Source: Bacillota bacterium (GTDB lineage Bacteria > Vulcanimicrobiota > JAJTBE01). From it: a DNA stretch of 64,000 nt. Shown here one piece after another: positions 55,229-64,000 of this stretch. The position numbers and the translations under genes were made by a program. The stretch covers positions 38,177-102,176 of the forward strand of contig JAJTBE010000089.1 in NCBI GenBank assembly GCA_021287065.1, written 5' to 3'. The notes below the pieces were generated by a model that was not told the DNA's origin, did not search any database, and worked only from the letters and a program-made list of their open reading frames with translations. Numbering within the stretch: position 1 is the stretch's first letter; each line of letters begins with the position of its first letter.

Positions 55229-57205
55229 TTAAGGAATAACTTTTTTATCAAGAGCGGACATAAACGCACTTACGACAGCCGGGTCAAACTGACTTCCTGC
55301 GTTTTTCATAATTTCCGACTTGGCGATCTCAAGCGTGCTGGCTTTTCTGTAGGGTCTGTCTGAGATTATTGCATCAAATGCATCTGCAACTGCAATAATT
55401 CTTGCAGCAATAGGTATTTCCTCGCCTTTTAACCCCATGGGATAACCTTTTCCGTCATATCTTTCCTGATGATAGCGAACCATATCGGCAGCTTCCTTCA
55501 GAAAACGCACCGGAGAAAGAATCTGTGCGCCGACTTCCGGATGCCTTCTCATGACCGCCATTTCCTCATCAGTGAGATGCCCCTGCTTTGTGAGAATATG
55601 ATCGGGTATTTCGATCTTGCCTATATCATGCAAAACCAGAGCGTATCTGAACATGTCGTCCTTCAGAAGTTCCGAATCGAGTTCAAGGGCGACTGCCAGA
55701 CCATATTTTGCCACACGATCCACATGGCCTCTGGTATAGGGATCCTTTGCCTCAATAGCTTTTGAGAGGGCTTTAACCGTGCTCATATATGATGATTTAA
55801 TCTCATCAAGGGAATTTTTAATATCGGAATAGAGAGAAGCTTTTTCAATAGCCTGAGCGGCAAGACTTGCAAGATTAAAGAGCAGCTTCAGATCATTTTC
55901 CGTGAAGCGGTATCTTGATGTTTTGGAAACATTAAGAACTCCGATGACCTCATCTTTGATTTTCAGAGGGACAGACAGTGCCGATTTGATATTCTTATCA
56001 ACATCCACAGAATCTATTCCCATCATATCCACAAGCAGAAGGGGCTGGCCGCTTTTTGCAACTCTGCCTGCAATACCGTCCCCCACCTTCAGCTTTGTGC
56101 CGCGGATAATGTCCTCGCTGAGGCCTTCGGAGAAACGGATGGAAAGCAGACCTTCCTCTTTATCAAGCATCATCAGCGACACCACCTGAGCGTCGAAACT
56201 CTTGAGGGCGTTGCGGACGATAAGCCTGAGCATCTCCTCAAGATTGATGGTGGATGACAAAGCGTCACTTATTTCGTAAAGAATGGAAAGTTCATCAATG
56301 GCGAATTCCAGGTCTCTGTTGACTCTCTGGAACTGTACGCTGAGATTGATAACTTTTTCCGCTTCTTTCATAAGCTGCGCAAGAAAACGGTTGTCCAGAT
56401 CATTATCTCTGGATATAAGCCTGTGTGGAGCATTATAGAGTTCAAAACTTCCGGTAACCTTTCCATTGGATTCGAGGGGAATGCAAATGGAATTTTTAAT
56501 ACTTGACGGTTCTTTCCAGCGATATCTGTTCCAGAAAAATTCTCTCGAAAGATCAGATGTGTAGATAGGTTTTTTGAAATCAATGACAGTCTTGGTGGTA
56601 AACTGAATCATTTTTCTCAGATCTTCCTCGTCTGCAGGTCCGAACTTATTTACAAGAAGTATCTGCTCATCTTCATCCTTGAGGTATAATGCCGCAGATT
56701 CACATCCGAGGGTTTCTGCAATTACGGAAAGTAATTTTTTTGAAAGCTCATCCATATGCATGGACTGATAAGGAAGGTTGCCAATCTGAAACAGGACATT
56801 TAACCTGAGCAGTTCATCTCCGGCCATCTCAAAAGTTTTGAGTTTTTTGAGCTGGTTGATTATTCTTAGAACAGCTTCCTGGGGTTTATAGGGTTTAAGG
56901 ATTAAATCGTCAACATGAAATTCATACTGGAGAGGTGAAAATTCCGACTCTGCATGGGGCAGGATAAATATGAGGGGTTTGGTCTGATCCTGGTGATACC
57001 TGCCAAGAATCTGACGGTCGAAATCCTCGTGGCTGCATATTGTTTCCACATTGATAACAGCGACAATTGTAGAACCTTCAGAGAGCAGATTTGTGGCAAT
57101 ATTTATATCTGATGTAATAATTGGTTCAAGCTGCTCTTTTTTCAGCGCTTCTATAATTATTTCAGGTTGTTCTATTTCATCATCGAAAAACAGAACTTTA
57201 TTCAT
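55229..57205 (-). CDS. Receiver-like/GAF/HD-GYP signalling protein
   Basis: 658 residues from the ATG at 57205 (AAAGGAAA upstream). A response-regulator-like N-terminus (~1-120, LFFDDEIEQPE; the acidic pocket is only partly kept), two GAF domains (~140-300 and ~320-470), then HD-GYP (~485-658) with RGHVDRVA, LHDIGKIEIPD, RRHPEVGAQIL and YHQERYDGKGYP, all metal ligands intact. It likely hydrolyses cyclic di-GMP in response to signals sensed by the GAF domains. The c-di-GMP link is of interest given the MshEN domains of the GspE-type ATPase. Cytoplasmic. Confidence 0.93.
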   Translation of the reverse strand: MNKVLFFDDEIEQPEIIIEALKKEQLEPIITSDINIATNLLSEGSTIVAVINVETICSHEDFDRQILGRYHQDQTKPLIFILPHAESEFSPLQYEFHVDDLILKPYKPQEAVLRIINQLKKLKTFEMAGDELLRLNVLFQIGNLPYQSMHMDELSKKLLSVIAETLGCESAALYLKDEDEQILLVNKFGPADEEDLRKMIQFTTKTVIDFKKPIYTSDLSREFFWNRYRWKEPSSIKNSICIPLESNGKVTGSFELYNAPHRLISRDNDLDNRFLAQLMKEAEKVINLSVQFQRVNRDLEFAIDELSILYEISDALSSTINLEEMLRLIVRNALKSFDAQVVSLMMLDKEEGLLSIRFSEGLSEDIIRGTKLKVGDGIAGRVAKSGQPLLLVDMMGIDSVDVDKNIKSALSVPLKIKDEVIGVLNVSKTSRYRFTENDLKLLFNLASLAAQAIEKASLYSDIKNSLDEIKSSYMSTVKALSKAIEAKDPYTRGHVDRVAKYGLAVALELDSELLKDDMFRYALVLHDIGKIEIPDHILTKQGHLTDEEMAVMRRHPEVGAQILSPVRFLKEAADMVRYHQERYDGKGYPMGLKGEEIPIAARIIAVADAFDAIISDRPYRKASTLEIAKSEIMKNAGSQFDPAVVSAFMSALDKKVIP

Positions 57206-57414
57206 CTGAGCATTTCCTTTCAAATCAAAGGGGTATAACCTGCAAATATGACTCATTTACCCACATCCGAAATTAATTATTGACTTGCTTTTGACGAAAC
57301 CCCGACAAATCCTTCAAAAAATTATACATCTTAACAAACTTAACATCAACAGTCCCAACAAATGCACTGTATGTGTAATTTAACATTTTGTTAATATAAA
57401 ACATGCCATAAATA

Positions 57415-57423
57415 TGATATAAT
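57415..57423 (+). promoter_or_regulatory. Extended -10 promoter of the C11 peptidase gene
   Basis: TGATATAAT (TGn + TATAAT) lies 24 nt before the ATG; no good -35 element, as expected for an extended -10 promoter. AGGCAGG precedes the start codon. Confidence 0.6.
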
Positions 57424-57447
57424 GAAAAAAAAATCAGGCAGGTTTCA

Positions 57448-59286
57448 ATGGACAAGATTCATTTCCATCTTGATATTGCAGCAGCGGCGAAGAATACAGG
57501 GACACCGGCAAAGTCGAAGACACAAGCCGGAAAACAGCACCATGAAGCAAAACCTCAGGAAAAGGTAAAAGAGCAGGAAAAGAACGACGAAAGCGATGCC
57601 CATATACATGCACATCCTGACAACAAAGAAAAGGATGTTACTTTCCTGTTTTATATGAACGGACAGTATTCCGATATGGAACAGACCATGGCTGCGGCAT
57701 TGAGAAATCTCGAGACAGCCGGCTCTGATGAAAATGTTAATCTTGTTGCCCAGCTCGGCAGAGCTTCACAGAAAGAATCGAGACCTTACGGCGGAACAGA
57801 CAGAATCGATAACGACTGGTCCGGAGTGAGGCGCTACTATGTTGTCAATCAGGAAGAGAATTCAGCTTCAGAACCTACCATCGAACAATTTAAGGCAATT
57901 GCTGAGAAAATGCCGAAAAACCCCATGATTCATCAGTTGCTTGGTGATGTTTACGCTAAAACCGGCCATCGGAATTTTGCATACAAAGAATATAAAATGG
58001 CTGAGGAACTTGGATTTGATAAATGCATAAACGAACCGGAAAGTGAAACCGTAAAGAAATGGACCCAGCAGCTCGACAAAGGAATGCAGCCTTTGCGTGA
58101 CGCCAATATGGACAATTTCATCTACAAATCGGAAGCATTGGAAAAAAGCGATAAAATTGACATGATGAAACCTGCGGCGCTTAAAGATTTTGTTTCCTGG
58201 GGAATGAAAAACTTCCCGTCCAAACACTATGTTCTGGTGTTAATGGGACATGGCGGAGCCTGGAGCGGTTCGATGAAAATGACCCCGGCTCAGATTTCCG
58301 ATGCTATTAACGCCGGTGTGGATAAAGCTAATGAAGCTACGGACCGTGAAGATAAAATTGACACCCTTGTTTTCAATTCGTGCTACATGGGAAATCTGGA
58401 AACAATGCATGAAGTATCGGACTCTGCTGATATAACAATAGGTTCGCAGATGTCAGCCAGAACTTCGATTTTCCACCAGTGGACGCCTATGCTGAAAAAA
58501 GTTCAGAAACAGCTTGAAGAAGGCGGAGAATTTGACCCGGTTTCCTTTGCCACTGACTATGTCAATTATTATAAAAAGCTTGGTAGGGAAGACGAAGGGC
58601 TTAGTGCTGCCATTCGCCAGAGCAGAGAATCTTTCCTTACACTTACTGCCGTTGATAATAAAAAGATAGCTCTTATTACCGCAGCCTGGGGCAGACTGGT
58701 GAAAGACTGGGAAGAATCGGGAATAGACAACAAAGAGATTTTCAAACACATCAAAGAATCGAAAGACTTCGGATCCGACGCCTTTAACGGAGAACAGTCC
58801 TTTGATTACAGCTCGCTTAAAGATCTTGGACAGGTGGCAATCAACATAATAAACGATCCGAAAGTGCCGGCAAAAATAAAAGATGACTGCAGGCAGATTC
58901 GCGCAGCTATGAGAGAAGCCATTATTGCAGAACAGCACACAGGTGTGGGCATGGAAGATTCAACAGGCCTCACAGTCTGGGCTCCGGTAGATGCAAGGGA
59001 AGTTTCGGAAGGGCTGAAATACTATGAATTAAATGTGCCGAAATTTAACGAAGAAACAAAATGGAGCGATAAACTCGAATCAGCGCTTGAAAAAGTTGAC
59101 ACAAAAACTCTGAATACGATTACTCACGCAGTTCAGAATCTCAATCTGATGAGCGTTATGATGGAAACTCCCGGACTGACCGCCAAAGAAAAGAAGAGTA
59201 TGAAAGAAAAAATGCAGATACTCGAAAATGAGATCAACCAGCTGAAAAAAGAGGTTATGCTCACAGAGGCAGACAAAGAAAAGTAA
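57448..59286 (+). CDS. Clostripain-like cysteine peptidase (family C11)
   Basis: 612 residues. After a Lys/Glu/His-rich disordered N-terminus (~1-65) comes a C11 domain with the first strand FLFYMNGQYSDMEQT, H268 in LMGHGGAW and C312 in FNSCYMGNLE, the His/Cys pair of the clan. A ~110-residue insert (~105-215) lies between the first strand and the His motif. Ends with a Lys-rich coiled segment. C11 peptidases cut after Arg or Lys. There is no signal peptide, so it is either cytoplasmic or leaves by a non-classical route. Confidence 0.9.
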   Translation: MDKIHFHLDIAAAAKNTGTPAKSKTQAGKQHHEAKPQEKVKEQEKNDESDAHIHAHPDNKEKDVTFLFYMNGQYSDMEQTMAAALRNLETAGSDENVNLVAQLGRASQKESRPYGGTDRIDNDWSGVRRYYVVNQEENSASEPTIEQFKAIAEKMPKNPMIHQLLGDVYAKTGHRNFAYKEYKMAEELGFDKCINEPESETVKKWTQQLDKGMQPLRDANMDNFIYKSEALEKSDKIDMMKPAALKDFVSWGMKNFPSKHYVLVLMGHGGAWSGSMKMTPAQISDAINAGVDKANEATDREDKIDTLVFNSCYMGNLETMHEVSDSADITIGSQMSARTSIFHQWTPMLKKVQKQLEEGGEFDPVSFATDYVNYYKKLGREDEGLSAAIRQSRESFLTLTAVDNKKIALITAAWGRLVKDWEESGIDNKEIFKHIKESKDFGSDAFNGEQSFDYSSLKDLGQVAINIINDPKVPAKIKDDCRQIRAAMREAIIAEQHTGVGMEDSTGLTVWAPVDAREVSEGLKYYELNVPKFNEETKWSDKLESALEKVDTKTLNTITHAVQNLNLMSVMMETPGLTAKEKKSMKEKMQILENEINQLKKEVMLTEADKEK

Positions 59287-59321
59287 CATCAGATTTCATA
59301 CATATTGAAATATTGAACAGG

Positions 59322-59342
59322 CTGTTGAAGGAACAGATTTTT
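59322..59342 (+). terminator. Possible terminator after the C11 peptidase gene
   Basis: CTGTT/AACAG stem (59322-59336) followed by ATTTTTATTT. Stem is short, but the U-tract is good. The rest of the 59287-59559 gap shows nothing clear. Confidence 0.55.
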
Positions 59343-59559
59343 ATTTGTTGAACTTTATATTAGCTTTTGTTTTATTTATGATACAGGTTCATCCCAACCT
59401 CACGAAAAAGCCCCCCACTTCCGTACCTGTTAAGGATTGAGAATATTAACAGGCGATTCATACCCTTTCCGGTTTCAAACGGTATCTCTGATTATTCCCG
59501 AAAAAACTGCCGTGATCGCAGTTTCAGTACAAATAAAATTGAATGCGGGAGAGATGACG

Positions 59560-60258
59560 ATGAAGATTTTTATTGAAAACACTGCTGTTGAAACACTAAT
59601 GAACATTTATCTTGCAGGACACCAGCGTATTCCGGAGCAGGCTGAGAAGAAACTTCTGGAATATTATCAGGCAAATCTGGAAGCAAGATATCAGGATTTC
59701 TGCAAACTCATTGAACTGGCTTACTGCCCCCATATGGAAACCTGTTTTGGCAGATTAAGGGAATTTGTAATATACAGCATCAACGATGTGGGACAGGAGC
59801 TTTTCATAACCGTTGAAGATGTTTACCGCCTTTTTTCCACAACTTTCCAGTGGCGCTATCTTAAAGAGAATCTTATCAATGAATATCATATGATTCTGAA
59901 TATACCCAAATGGTTTATGGCAAATATGATTCTGCCTGCGGTTTTAAAGGTGGAAAATGGCAAATACATTGCGGAATACTCATTTGAAGACCGCATTGTC
60001 AATATAAAAAATGTATTCCTTCCCCCCGGCTCTGCCTGCGATGTTAATTCTCAGTGTGCGGTGTTTATGTCATGTGTGGTTACTCCCCTTGACCGGGCAA
60101 GTTTTAACATGATAAACAGACACCTGGAAGAGATAGCTGCTTTCAGGATATTTCGCAGGGATGTTGAGAATATCGACTTTTCAAACTTCCAGAGATTCGG
60201 CAACTATGAAAGCCTTGCTAAGAGCAGATTTCACAGTTTTGCCGAAACACATGCCTGA
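59560..60258 (+). CDS. Protein of unknown function
   Basis: 232 residues from the ATG at 59560 (GGGAGA 8 nt upstream); the open frame extends upstream to 59437 without a site. No signal peptide or membrane helix. The sequence is mixed alpha/beta with several Cys (CKLIELAYCPHMETC and CDVNSQCAVFMSC). I do not recognise it. Its stop abuts the stop of the convergent zinc-ribbon gene with no gap. Confidence 0.65.
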   Translation: MKIFIENTAVETLMNIYLAGHQRIPEQAEKKLLEYYQANLEARYQDFCKLIELAYCPHMETCFGRLREFVIYSINDVGQELFITVEDVYRLFSTTFQWRYLKENLINEYHMILNIPKWFMANMILPAVLKVENGKYIAEYSFEDRIVNIKNVFLPPGSACDVNSQCAVFMSCVVTPLDRASFNMINRHLEEIAAFRIFRRDVENIDFSNFQRFGNYESLAKSRFHSFAETHA

Positions 60259-60753
60259 TTAAACCATTGACTGAGTAGCCAGAAACTCCTCAGTGGTTTC
60301 CTGCAGTATCCTGTAGTTCTCAAAGTTTATTCTGAGAGCCTGATTAATTCTTGAGTTGGCATCTCTTGCCATAACCAGACCTCTTTCGAGATGTACTTCC
60401 TGACGGTCTTCAAGAAATGCAAACATCTCGTTTATTGCTTCGAGGTAGAATTTTATACCGACTGTTCCGGTGCTGAATTCCTCTTTCATTTCTTCCCTGA
60501 TGTCGGCTGGTATATCCATTTTTTCCACATCGTCCAGATTTTTTCTGAACATATTCTGCATTTTACTGAGAATGCCGCGAAAATCCCCTGAGGATATTTC
60601 ACGGTTTCTAACCATTGAGCAGGCAATCTCCAAATCCCTTAGATTTTTATTAAGTCCGGGAGGAGGTGTAGCTCTGTCAGGAAACAAAGCGCCGCAATTT
60701 CCACAAATAGTTGAATGTGACTGGTCAAAATTTCCGCATTCAACACAAAGCAT
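60259..60753 (-). CDS. Zinc-ribbon helical protein (paralog A)
   Basis: 164 residues; AAGGAAG upstream of the ATG. N-terminal zinc ribbon (CVECG..CGNCG) and then an all-helical part (~35-164). The C-terminal half aligns well with the protein at 61779-62285: IKFYLEAINEMFAFLED against IALYNEGIAHMLLYLED, and INQALRINFENYR against VNEAMKINRDNRK. Follows the LolA-like gene in an operon (27 bp). Function unknown. Confidence 0.75.
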   Translation of the reverse strand: MLCVECGNFDQSHSTICGNCGALFPDRATPPPGLNKNLRDLEIACSMVRNREISSGDFRGILSKMQNMFRKNLDDVEKMDIPADIREEMKEEFSTGTVGIKFYLEAINEMFAFLEDRQEVHLERGLVMARDANSRINQALRINFENYRILQETTEEFLATQSMV

Positions 60754-60780
60754 AGTTAACTTCCTTTCATCCCTTCCCGG

Positions 60781-61557
60781 TTATTTCACGAATTTTTTCA
60801 TAGGCTCGAAAATATTGTCATCGACGCCGACATTGACTGAGATAGCTTTATAAACCACTACCCGGTTTGTTTTTCCGTCGATCTGAATTTCAAATGTAAA
60901 GGGGAACCATCTGCCGTCTTTGAGCTGTCTGAAGTCTTTGTAATTGACGACTTTGGTTACTTTTCCCTTTGATTTTGCATCGGTCATAACCTTTTCCTGT
61001 TTGACCGGCACCCATCTTTTTGTGTCTATCCAGACGGTTGTTGATTCTGAGCCTGATTTATCGGAAATTTTAACTACCGTAACGGGAGTTTTATCTATTG
61101 TTTCTTTTCCTGTGATTGTAACAACATTATCCGCATCCTGTGGATAAACCTGAATGTGTGGAGGAAGATCCAGAGTGGAGCTGGGTTCATCGGGTTTTTT
61201 CTTTACAGGATACTGACCTGCGGAAACATAAAGCCAGCAGTTGACTCCGTCCCTGATGATGGTCATCTGTTTTCCGTCCAGGGATCCACCGGGGTCACTG
61301 ATGATTGAGTCAATTTTCAGTTTGTTTGGTTTTTTGAATATGAGTTTGTCTTTGGAAGCTAAAGAGAGGGATGAGCTTCCATCGGCTTTGTCAATGGGTG
61401 TGTAAGTTTCAATATCAGCTACAAGATCATTGATAGGGAGCTTTCCCTGTGAAACATAAAGATTATCAAGCAGTCTTCTGCCGTCGGCGCAAAATGCCGG
61501 TGCGGAAAAAATCCCGATAAGTGCTGTTAATAAAACCAAAATTCTGAGAACTTTCAA
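60781..61557 (-). CDS. LolA-like periplasmic outer-membrane lipoprotein-sorting protein
   Basis: 258 residues from a TTG start with AGGAGG 7 nt upstream. Signal peptide (ILVLLTALIGIFSAPAFCA), then a beta-rich body (LIFKKPNKLKI, KQMTIIRDGVNCWLY, TVWIDTKRWVPVKQE, NVGVDDNIFEPMKKF) typical of the LolA/LppX fold. It would carry lipoproteins through the periplasm in a diderm cell. Divergent from the zinc-ribbon gene at 61779; 221 bp between them. Confidence 0.75.
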   Translation of the reverse strand: MKVLRILVLLTALIGIFSAPAFCADGRRLLDNLYVSQGKLPINDLVADIETYTPIDKADGSSSLSLASKDKLIFKKPNKLKIDSIISDPGGSLDGKQMTIIRDGVNCWLYVSAGQYPVKKKPDEPSSTLDLPPHIQVYPQDADNVVTITGKETIDKTPVTVVKISDKSGSESTTVWIDTKRWVPVKQEKVMTDAKSKGKVTKVVNYKDFRQLKDGRWFPFTFEIQIDGKTNRVVVYKAISVNVGVDDNIFEPMKKFVK

Positions 61558-61778
61558 TGTTCAGCCTCCTGACGATTAATTTACAGGTTTGTTGCAGAGA
61601 TCACTATTTCACTACAGTTCAAATTCTTCCTTCTTTATGATGATATCTGCATGAATATTCAGTCGAATATTTATGTTTATTATTTTCTGAAGAAGGATAA
61701 CAATTCTTTGCAGAGAATAAGAAAGTTGCCACAGGGGTTCCCATTGATGGGAGCCAATTTCGAAAGGGGGCATATTCC

Positions 61779-62285
61779 TTGAAAGTTTGCACGAGATGCG
61801 GCGCCCAGAATTCCGATATGCAAAAATACTGCAGCAATTGCCAGGCAGTTCTACCTAATATTCCTTCAGGCACCCAGATGAGTATTGAGTCGGAAACCGT
61901 AATGGAAAGATACAATCAGCTTAAAGAAGCTGCGGAGATGGTTTTGTGCGGCGAATGGACCATTGAAGAATATGGAGACTTTCTGGAAAGTGTATCCAGA
62001 GTGCTGGCACAGAAAGAGCAGGAAATCCGGGACATTGATATTCCTGAAGAAGCTTATGACGATTTTACCGACGAACTTCAGACCGGGTTTGAAGGTATCG
62101 CTTTATATAATGAGGGTATTGCTCATATGCTCCTCTATCTGGAAGATCAGGATCCGGAAAATATAGACCATGGTCTCGAGTTGGTTTATCAGGGCAATGA
62201 AAAAGTAAACGAAGCTATGAAAATCAACAGGGATAACAGGAAGAAACTCGAAGAAATGTATATCGATACATCAACAATGATGTAA
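61779..62285 (+). CDS. Zinc-ribbon helical protein (paralog B)
   Basis: 168 residues from a TTG start with GGGGG 8 nt upstream. Zinc ribbon (CTRCG..CSNCQ) followed by helical segments rich in Glu. Paralog of the 60259-60753 protein, sharing the ribbon plus helical bundle layout. Function unknown; the pair brackets a LolA-like gene. A clear terminator follows. Confidence 0.75.
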   Translation: MKVCTRCGAQNSDMQKYCSNCQAVLPNIPSGTQMSIESETVMERYNQLKEAAEMVLCGEWTIEEYGDFLESVSRVLAQKEQEIRDIDIPEEAYDDFTDELQTGFEGIALYNEGIAHMLLYLEDQDPENIDHGLELVYQGNEKVNEAMKINRDNRKKLEEMYIDTSTMM

Positions 62286-62302
62286 TTATCTGATAATTCC
62301 AG

Positions 62303-62337
62303 CCTCCTGACTGTCGCTTTGACATTGGGAGGTTTTT
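62303..62337 (+). terminator. Terminator after the zinc-ribbon gene
   Basis: CCTCC (62303-62307) pairs with GGAGG (62328-62332), with an inner TGTC/GACA pair, and is followed by six T residues. It lies just upstream of speD. Confidence 0.8.
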
Positions 62338-62366
62338 TATTTTTTCAATTCTTACCGGGGGTAAAT

Positions 62367-62774
62367 ATGGAACCTCAAAGCAGGCACATAATCGCCGAAT
62401 TTTCAGGATGCAGTGAAGACATACTGAACAGTGCGGACAGAATAAGGGAAATCATTGTCCGCGCTGTGGTTATTGCCGAATGCGAAGTAAAAAAAGTTGC
62501 AATCCAGAGCTATAAACCTCAGGGTATAAGCGGAGTTGTGGTTTTGGCAGAATCACACCTCTCTATCCATACCTGGCCCGAAAACGGATATGCAGCTGTG
62601 GATATTTTTGCCTGCGGAAGCAGCGCCAAACCGGAAAAAGCCTGTGATTATATAGCCCAATGCCTGAATGCAGGGGAAAAGTATGTCAGTGTAATACACC
62701 GCGGTGAAATAAAAGGAGAGAAAGAAAATTCCTTTAAGCATTCATTTGAGACACCTGTTACATCCGGACTCTAA
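62367..62774 (+). CDS. speD: S-adenosylmethionine decarboxylase proenzyme
   Basis: 135 residues from the ATG at 62367 (GGGGG upstream). Class with autocleavage between E62 and S63 (LAE|SHLSIHTWPE), which gives the pyruvoyl group; H68 and C83 (VDIFACG) are the processing and catalytic residues in the numbering of the Thermotoga enzyme. It makes decarboxylated SAM for spermidine synthesis. The longer frame from 62319 is unlikely. It converges on, and overlaps by 4 bp, the stop of the next gene. Confidence 0.95.
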   Translation: MEPQSRHIIAEFSGCSEDILNSADRIREIIVRAVVIAECEVKKVAIQSYKPQGISGVVVLAESHLSIHTWPENGYAAVDIFACGSSAKPEKACDYIAQCLNAGEKYVSVIHRGEIKGEKENSFKHSFETPVTSGL

Positions 62775-64000
62775 AACAGCCCTGCAGCATCCTGATATGC
62801 ATCTTCCATAATATGGCGTGCCTGATCGAGAATATTTTTCTGATCCTGGAAGAGATAAGAAATATCCTCTATCAGTTTTCCCGCCTTTTCCGTATAGCTG
62901 CCGTAAACCTGTCTTGTATCAACATCCGATAGATTCTGCTTAATCTTATTGTTTTCAGACAAAGCTTTATTCATATAGCCGTGGGACAACTCAAAACTGT
63001 TGAGTATAACCATAAGCTCGTCCACAATTCCTCTTGCATGATCACTCTGCAGCCTAACGATCTTATCAATTTCCTTATATTTTAAAGAAATTTCACGAAC
63101 CTGTCTTCTGATCTCTTCAAGCATTTCCTTAATCTGGCCTGAGTTTTTATCAGTTTCTGTTGCCATGTTGCGGATGTCACCTGCAACCACGGCAAAGCCA
63201 TGCCCATACATACCGGTTCTTGCTGCTTCAATAGCACCGTTTACTGCCAGCATATTAATCTGTACCGAGATAGTTGAAATAATACTGACGACTTTCATAA
63301 TATCTTCGATGCTTCTGAAAAGTTCTCCAACACTTTTTAAGGTATCATCATTAAGATTTTTAGAACGCTCAATTCCTGAAACTACGAATTCAATACCTTC
63401 TTTCATTCCCCATCCTAAAAAGTTTTTTCTGAAATCAGCCACTGCAGGCTCAATTTCTTCGTAGTAAATCTTCCAGGCTGCTTCCATTTCTTCTTCTTCA
63501 ACCAGTCTCACTATTTTTGCAGCGGCCTGATGAACCTGATCATGAGGTTTTTTCATTGCACGATATTGCTGTTCCGCATCTCTTGAAGGCTTAAACTTCA
63601 AATACCACATTCCGAATGCACATTTGGTAGGATCAAGCTGACCTTTAAAGCCTTCACCTGATTCAATCGATTTTTTTAAGTTTTCAATATACAAAAGGTG
63701 ATCTAAGCATTTAATATCTTCAAAGCTTGAAAGAACAGTCTGGCAAGTATCTTTCAGACAAACCAGTTTTTCCTCGTTTCCGGAAAGAGAATTATCCGAA
63801 GTAATGATTTCTTCGTATGATTTCTCCATATTTCCAACAAGTTTGGAATTTGTCTCTTCAAGCTCTCCCAACTCCTGTTCTGAAACGGAAAGCGAATTCA
63901 ACCCGGTTTCGATTGAACCTATAATTGCCTGAATATTCACTCTTAGTTCATCTCTAACAGATTCATCCTCGAGATCTTCATCCATAAACTCTCCGCTCAT
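62771..64000 (-). CDS. Soluble methyl-accepting chemoreceptor-type protein with CZB domain
   Basis: 409 residues as seen; an ATG lies at the window edge (64000) and the true start may be further out. There is no membrane helix. A CZB zinc-binding domain (~95-190: LDHLLYIENL, CAFGMWYL, PHDQVHQAA) precedes a short MCP signalling coil (~195-409) with the hairpin tip INMLAVNGAIEAARTGMYGHGFAVVAGDIRNMA. CZB domains sense zinc or oxidants. It would link to CheW/CheA arrays or act as a cytoplasmic receptor; no chemotaxis genes are nearby. Confidence 0.9.
   Translation of the reverse strand: MSGEFMDEDLEDESVRDELRVNIQAIIGSIETGLNSLSVSEQELGELEETNSKLVGNMEKSYEEIITSDNSLSGNEEKLVCLKDTCQTVLSSFEDIKCLDHLLYIENLKKSIESGEGFKGQLDPTKCAFGMWYLKFKPSRDAEQQYRAMKKPHDQVHQAAAKIVRLVEEEEMEAAWKIYYEEIEPAVADFRKNFLGWGMKEGIEFVVSGIERSKNLNDDTLKSVGELFRSIEDIMKVVSIISTISVQINMLAVNGAIEAARTGMYGHGFAVVAGDIRNMATETDKNSGQIKEMLEEIRRQVREISLKYKEIDKIVRLQSDHARGIVDELMVILNSFELSHGYMNKALSENNKIKQNLSDVDTRQVYGSYTEKAGKLIEDISYLFQDQKNILDQARHIMEDAYQDAAGLF

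Overview
The window reads as part of the chromosome of an uncultured diderm bacterium of moderate to low G+C, probably from a deep candidate-phylum lineage (Riflebacteria or Wallbacteria-like is a guess from gene style, not a demonstrated placement). Diderm character is suggested by a LolA-like periplasmic protein, an O-antigen-ligase family protein, an Lnt-like C-terminus and lipoprotein/Tat signals. RpoC starts almost exactly like the Bacillus protein, and bacillithiol synthesis (BshA) and ClpC are present. TTG and GTG starts are frequent. Several proteins carry short Cys-pair zinc ribbons. No rRNA, tRNA, CRISPR array or intact transposase gene was seen.

Layout. 1-2238: end of an Lnt-like gene overlapping a Wzy/WaaL-like ligase with TPRs. 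2239-3683: a repeat-rich non-coding island with a 182-bp tandem repeat and a MITE-like element. 3684-14384 (minus): clpC, rpoC and rpoB; rpoBC has its own near-consensus promoter, and both large RNA polymerase subunits carry unusual zinc-ribbon insertions. 14746-21063 (minus): a six-gene phosphosignalling operon (zinc-ribbon protein, Ser/Thr kinase, degenerate kinase fused to PP2C, VWA protein, two zinc-ribbon/FHA proteins). 21281-25204 (plus): four poorly characterised genes including a TPR protein and an exported Ig/PKD-like protein. 25205-28281: TspO, a GNAT acetyltransferase and an S10-type serine carboxypeptidase. 28364-34448 (minus): a PilB/GspE ATPase, a membrane protein, a LuxE-like acyl-protein synthetase and a soluble protein joining FlhB-C-like and FlhA-C-like domains. 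34613-38239 (plus): a proline-rich membrane protein, gatB and a lipoprotein with FGE-like and methyltransferase domains. 38357-46346 (minus): bshA, an RNase HI fusion, a chagasin-like inhibitor, an M29-type peptidase, an OPT transporter and hslU. 46566-51368: Spy-like protein, AmrS-type radical SAM protein, uvrC, a small DUF4177-like protein and a Cys-Gly-Ser/Pro-Lys repeat protein. 51402-59286: GH57 enzyme, metallo-beta-lactamase-fold hydrolase, DUF6812-like protein, GAF/HD-GYP protein and a clostripain-like peptidase. 59560-64000: an unknown protein, two paralogous zinc-ribbon helical proteins around a LolA-like gene, speD and a soluble CZB-type methyl-accepting protein.

Working together. 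The 14.7-21 kb operon has all parts of a phosphothreonine circuit: writer (kinase), eraser (PP2C), readers (FHA) and a VWA scaffold, and is the clearest multi-gene system here. OPT transporter, M29 peptidase and a peptidase inhibitor form a peptide-handling group. The most unusual single protein is the FlhB-C/FlhA-C fusion at 32727-34448: its autocleavage motif is replaced, it has no membrane part, and no flagellar genes are nearby, so it may be a repurposed type III export module.
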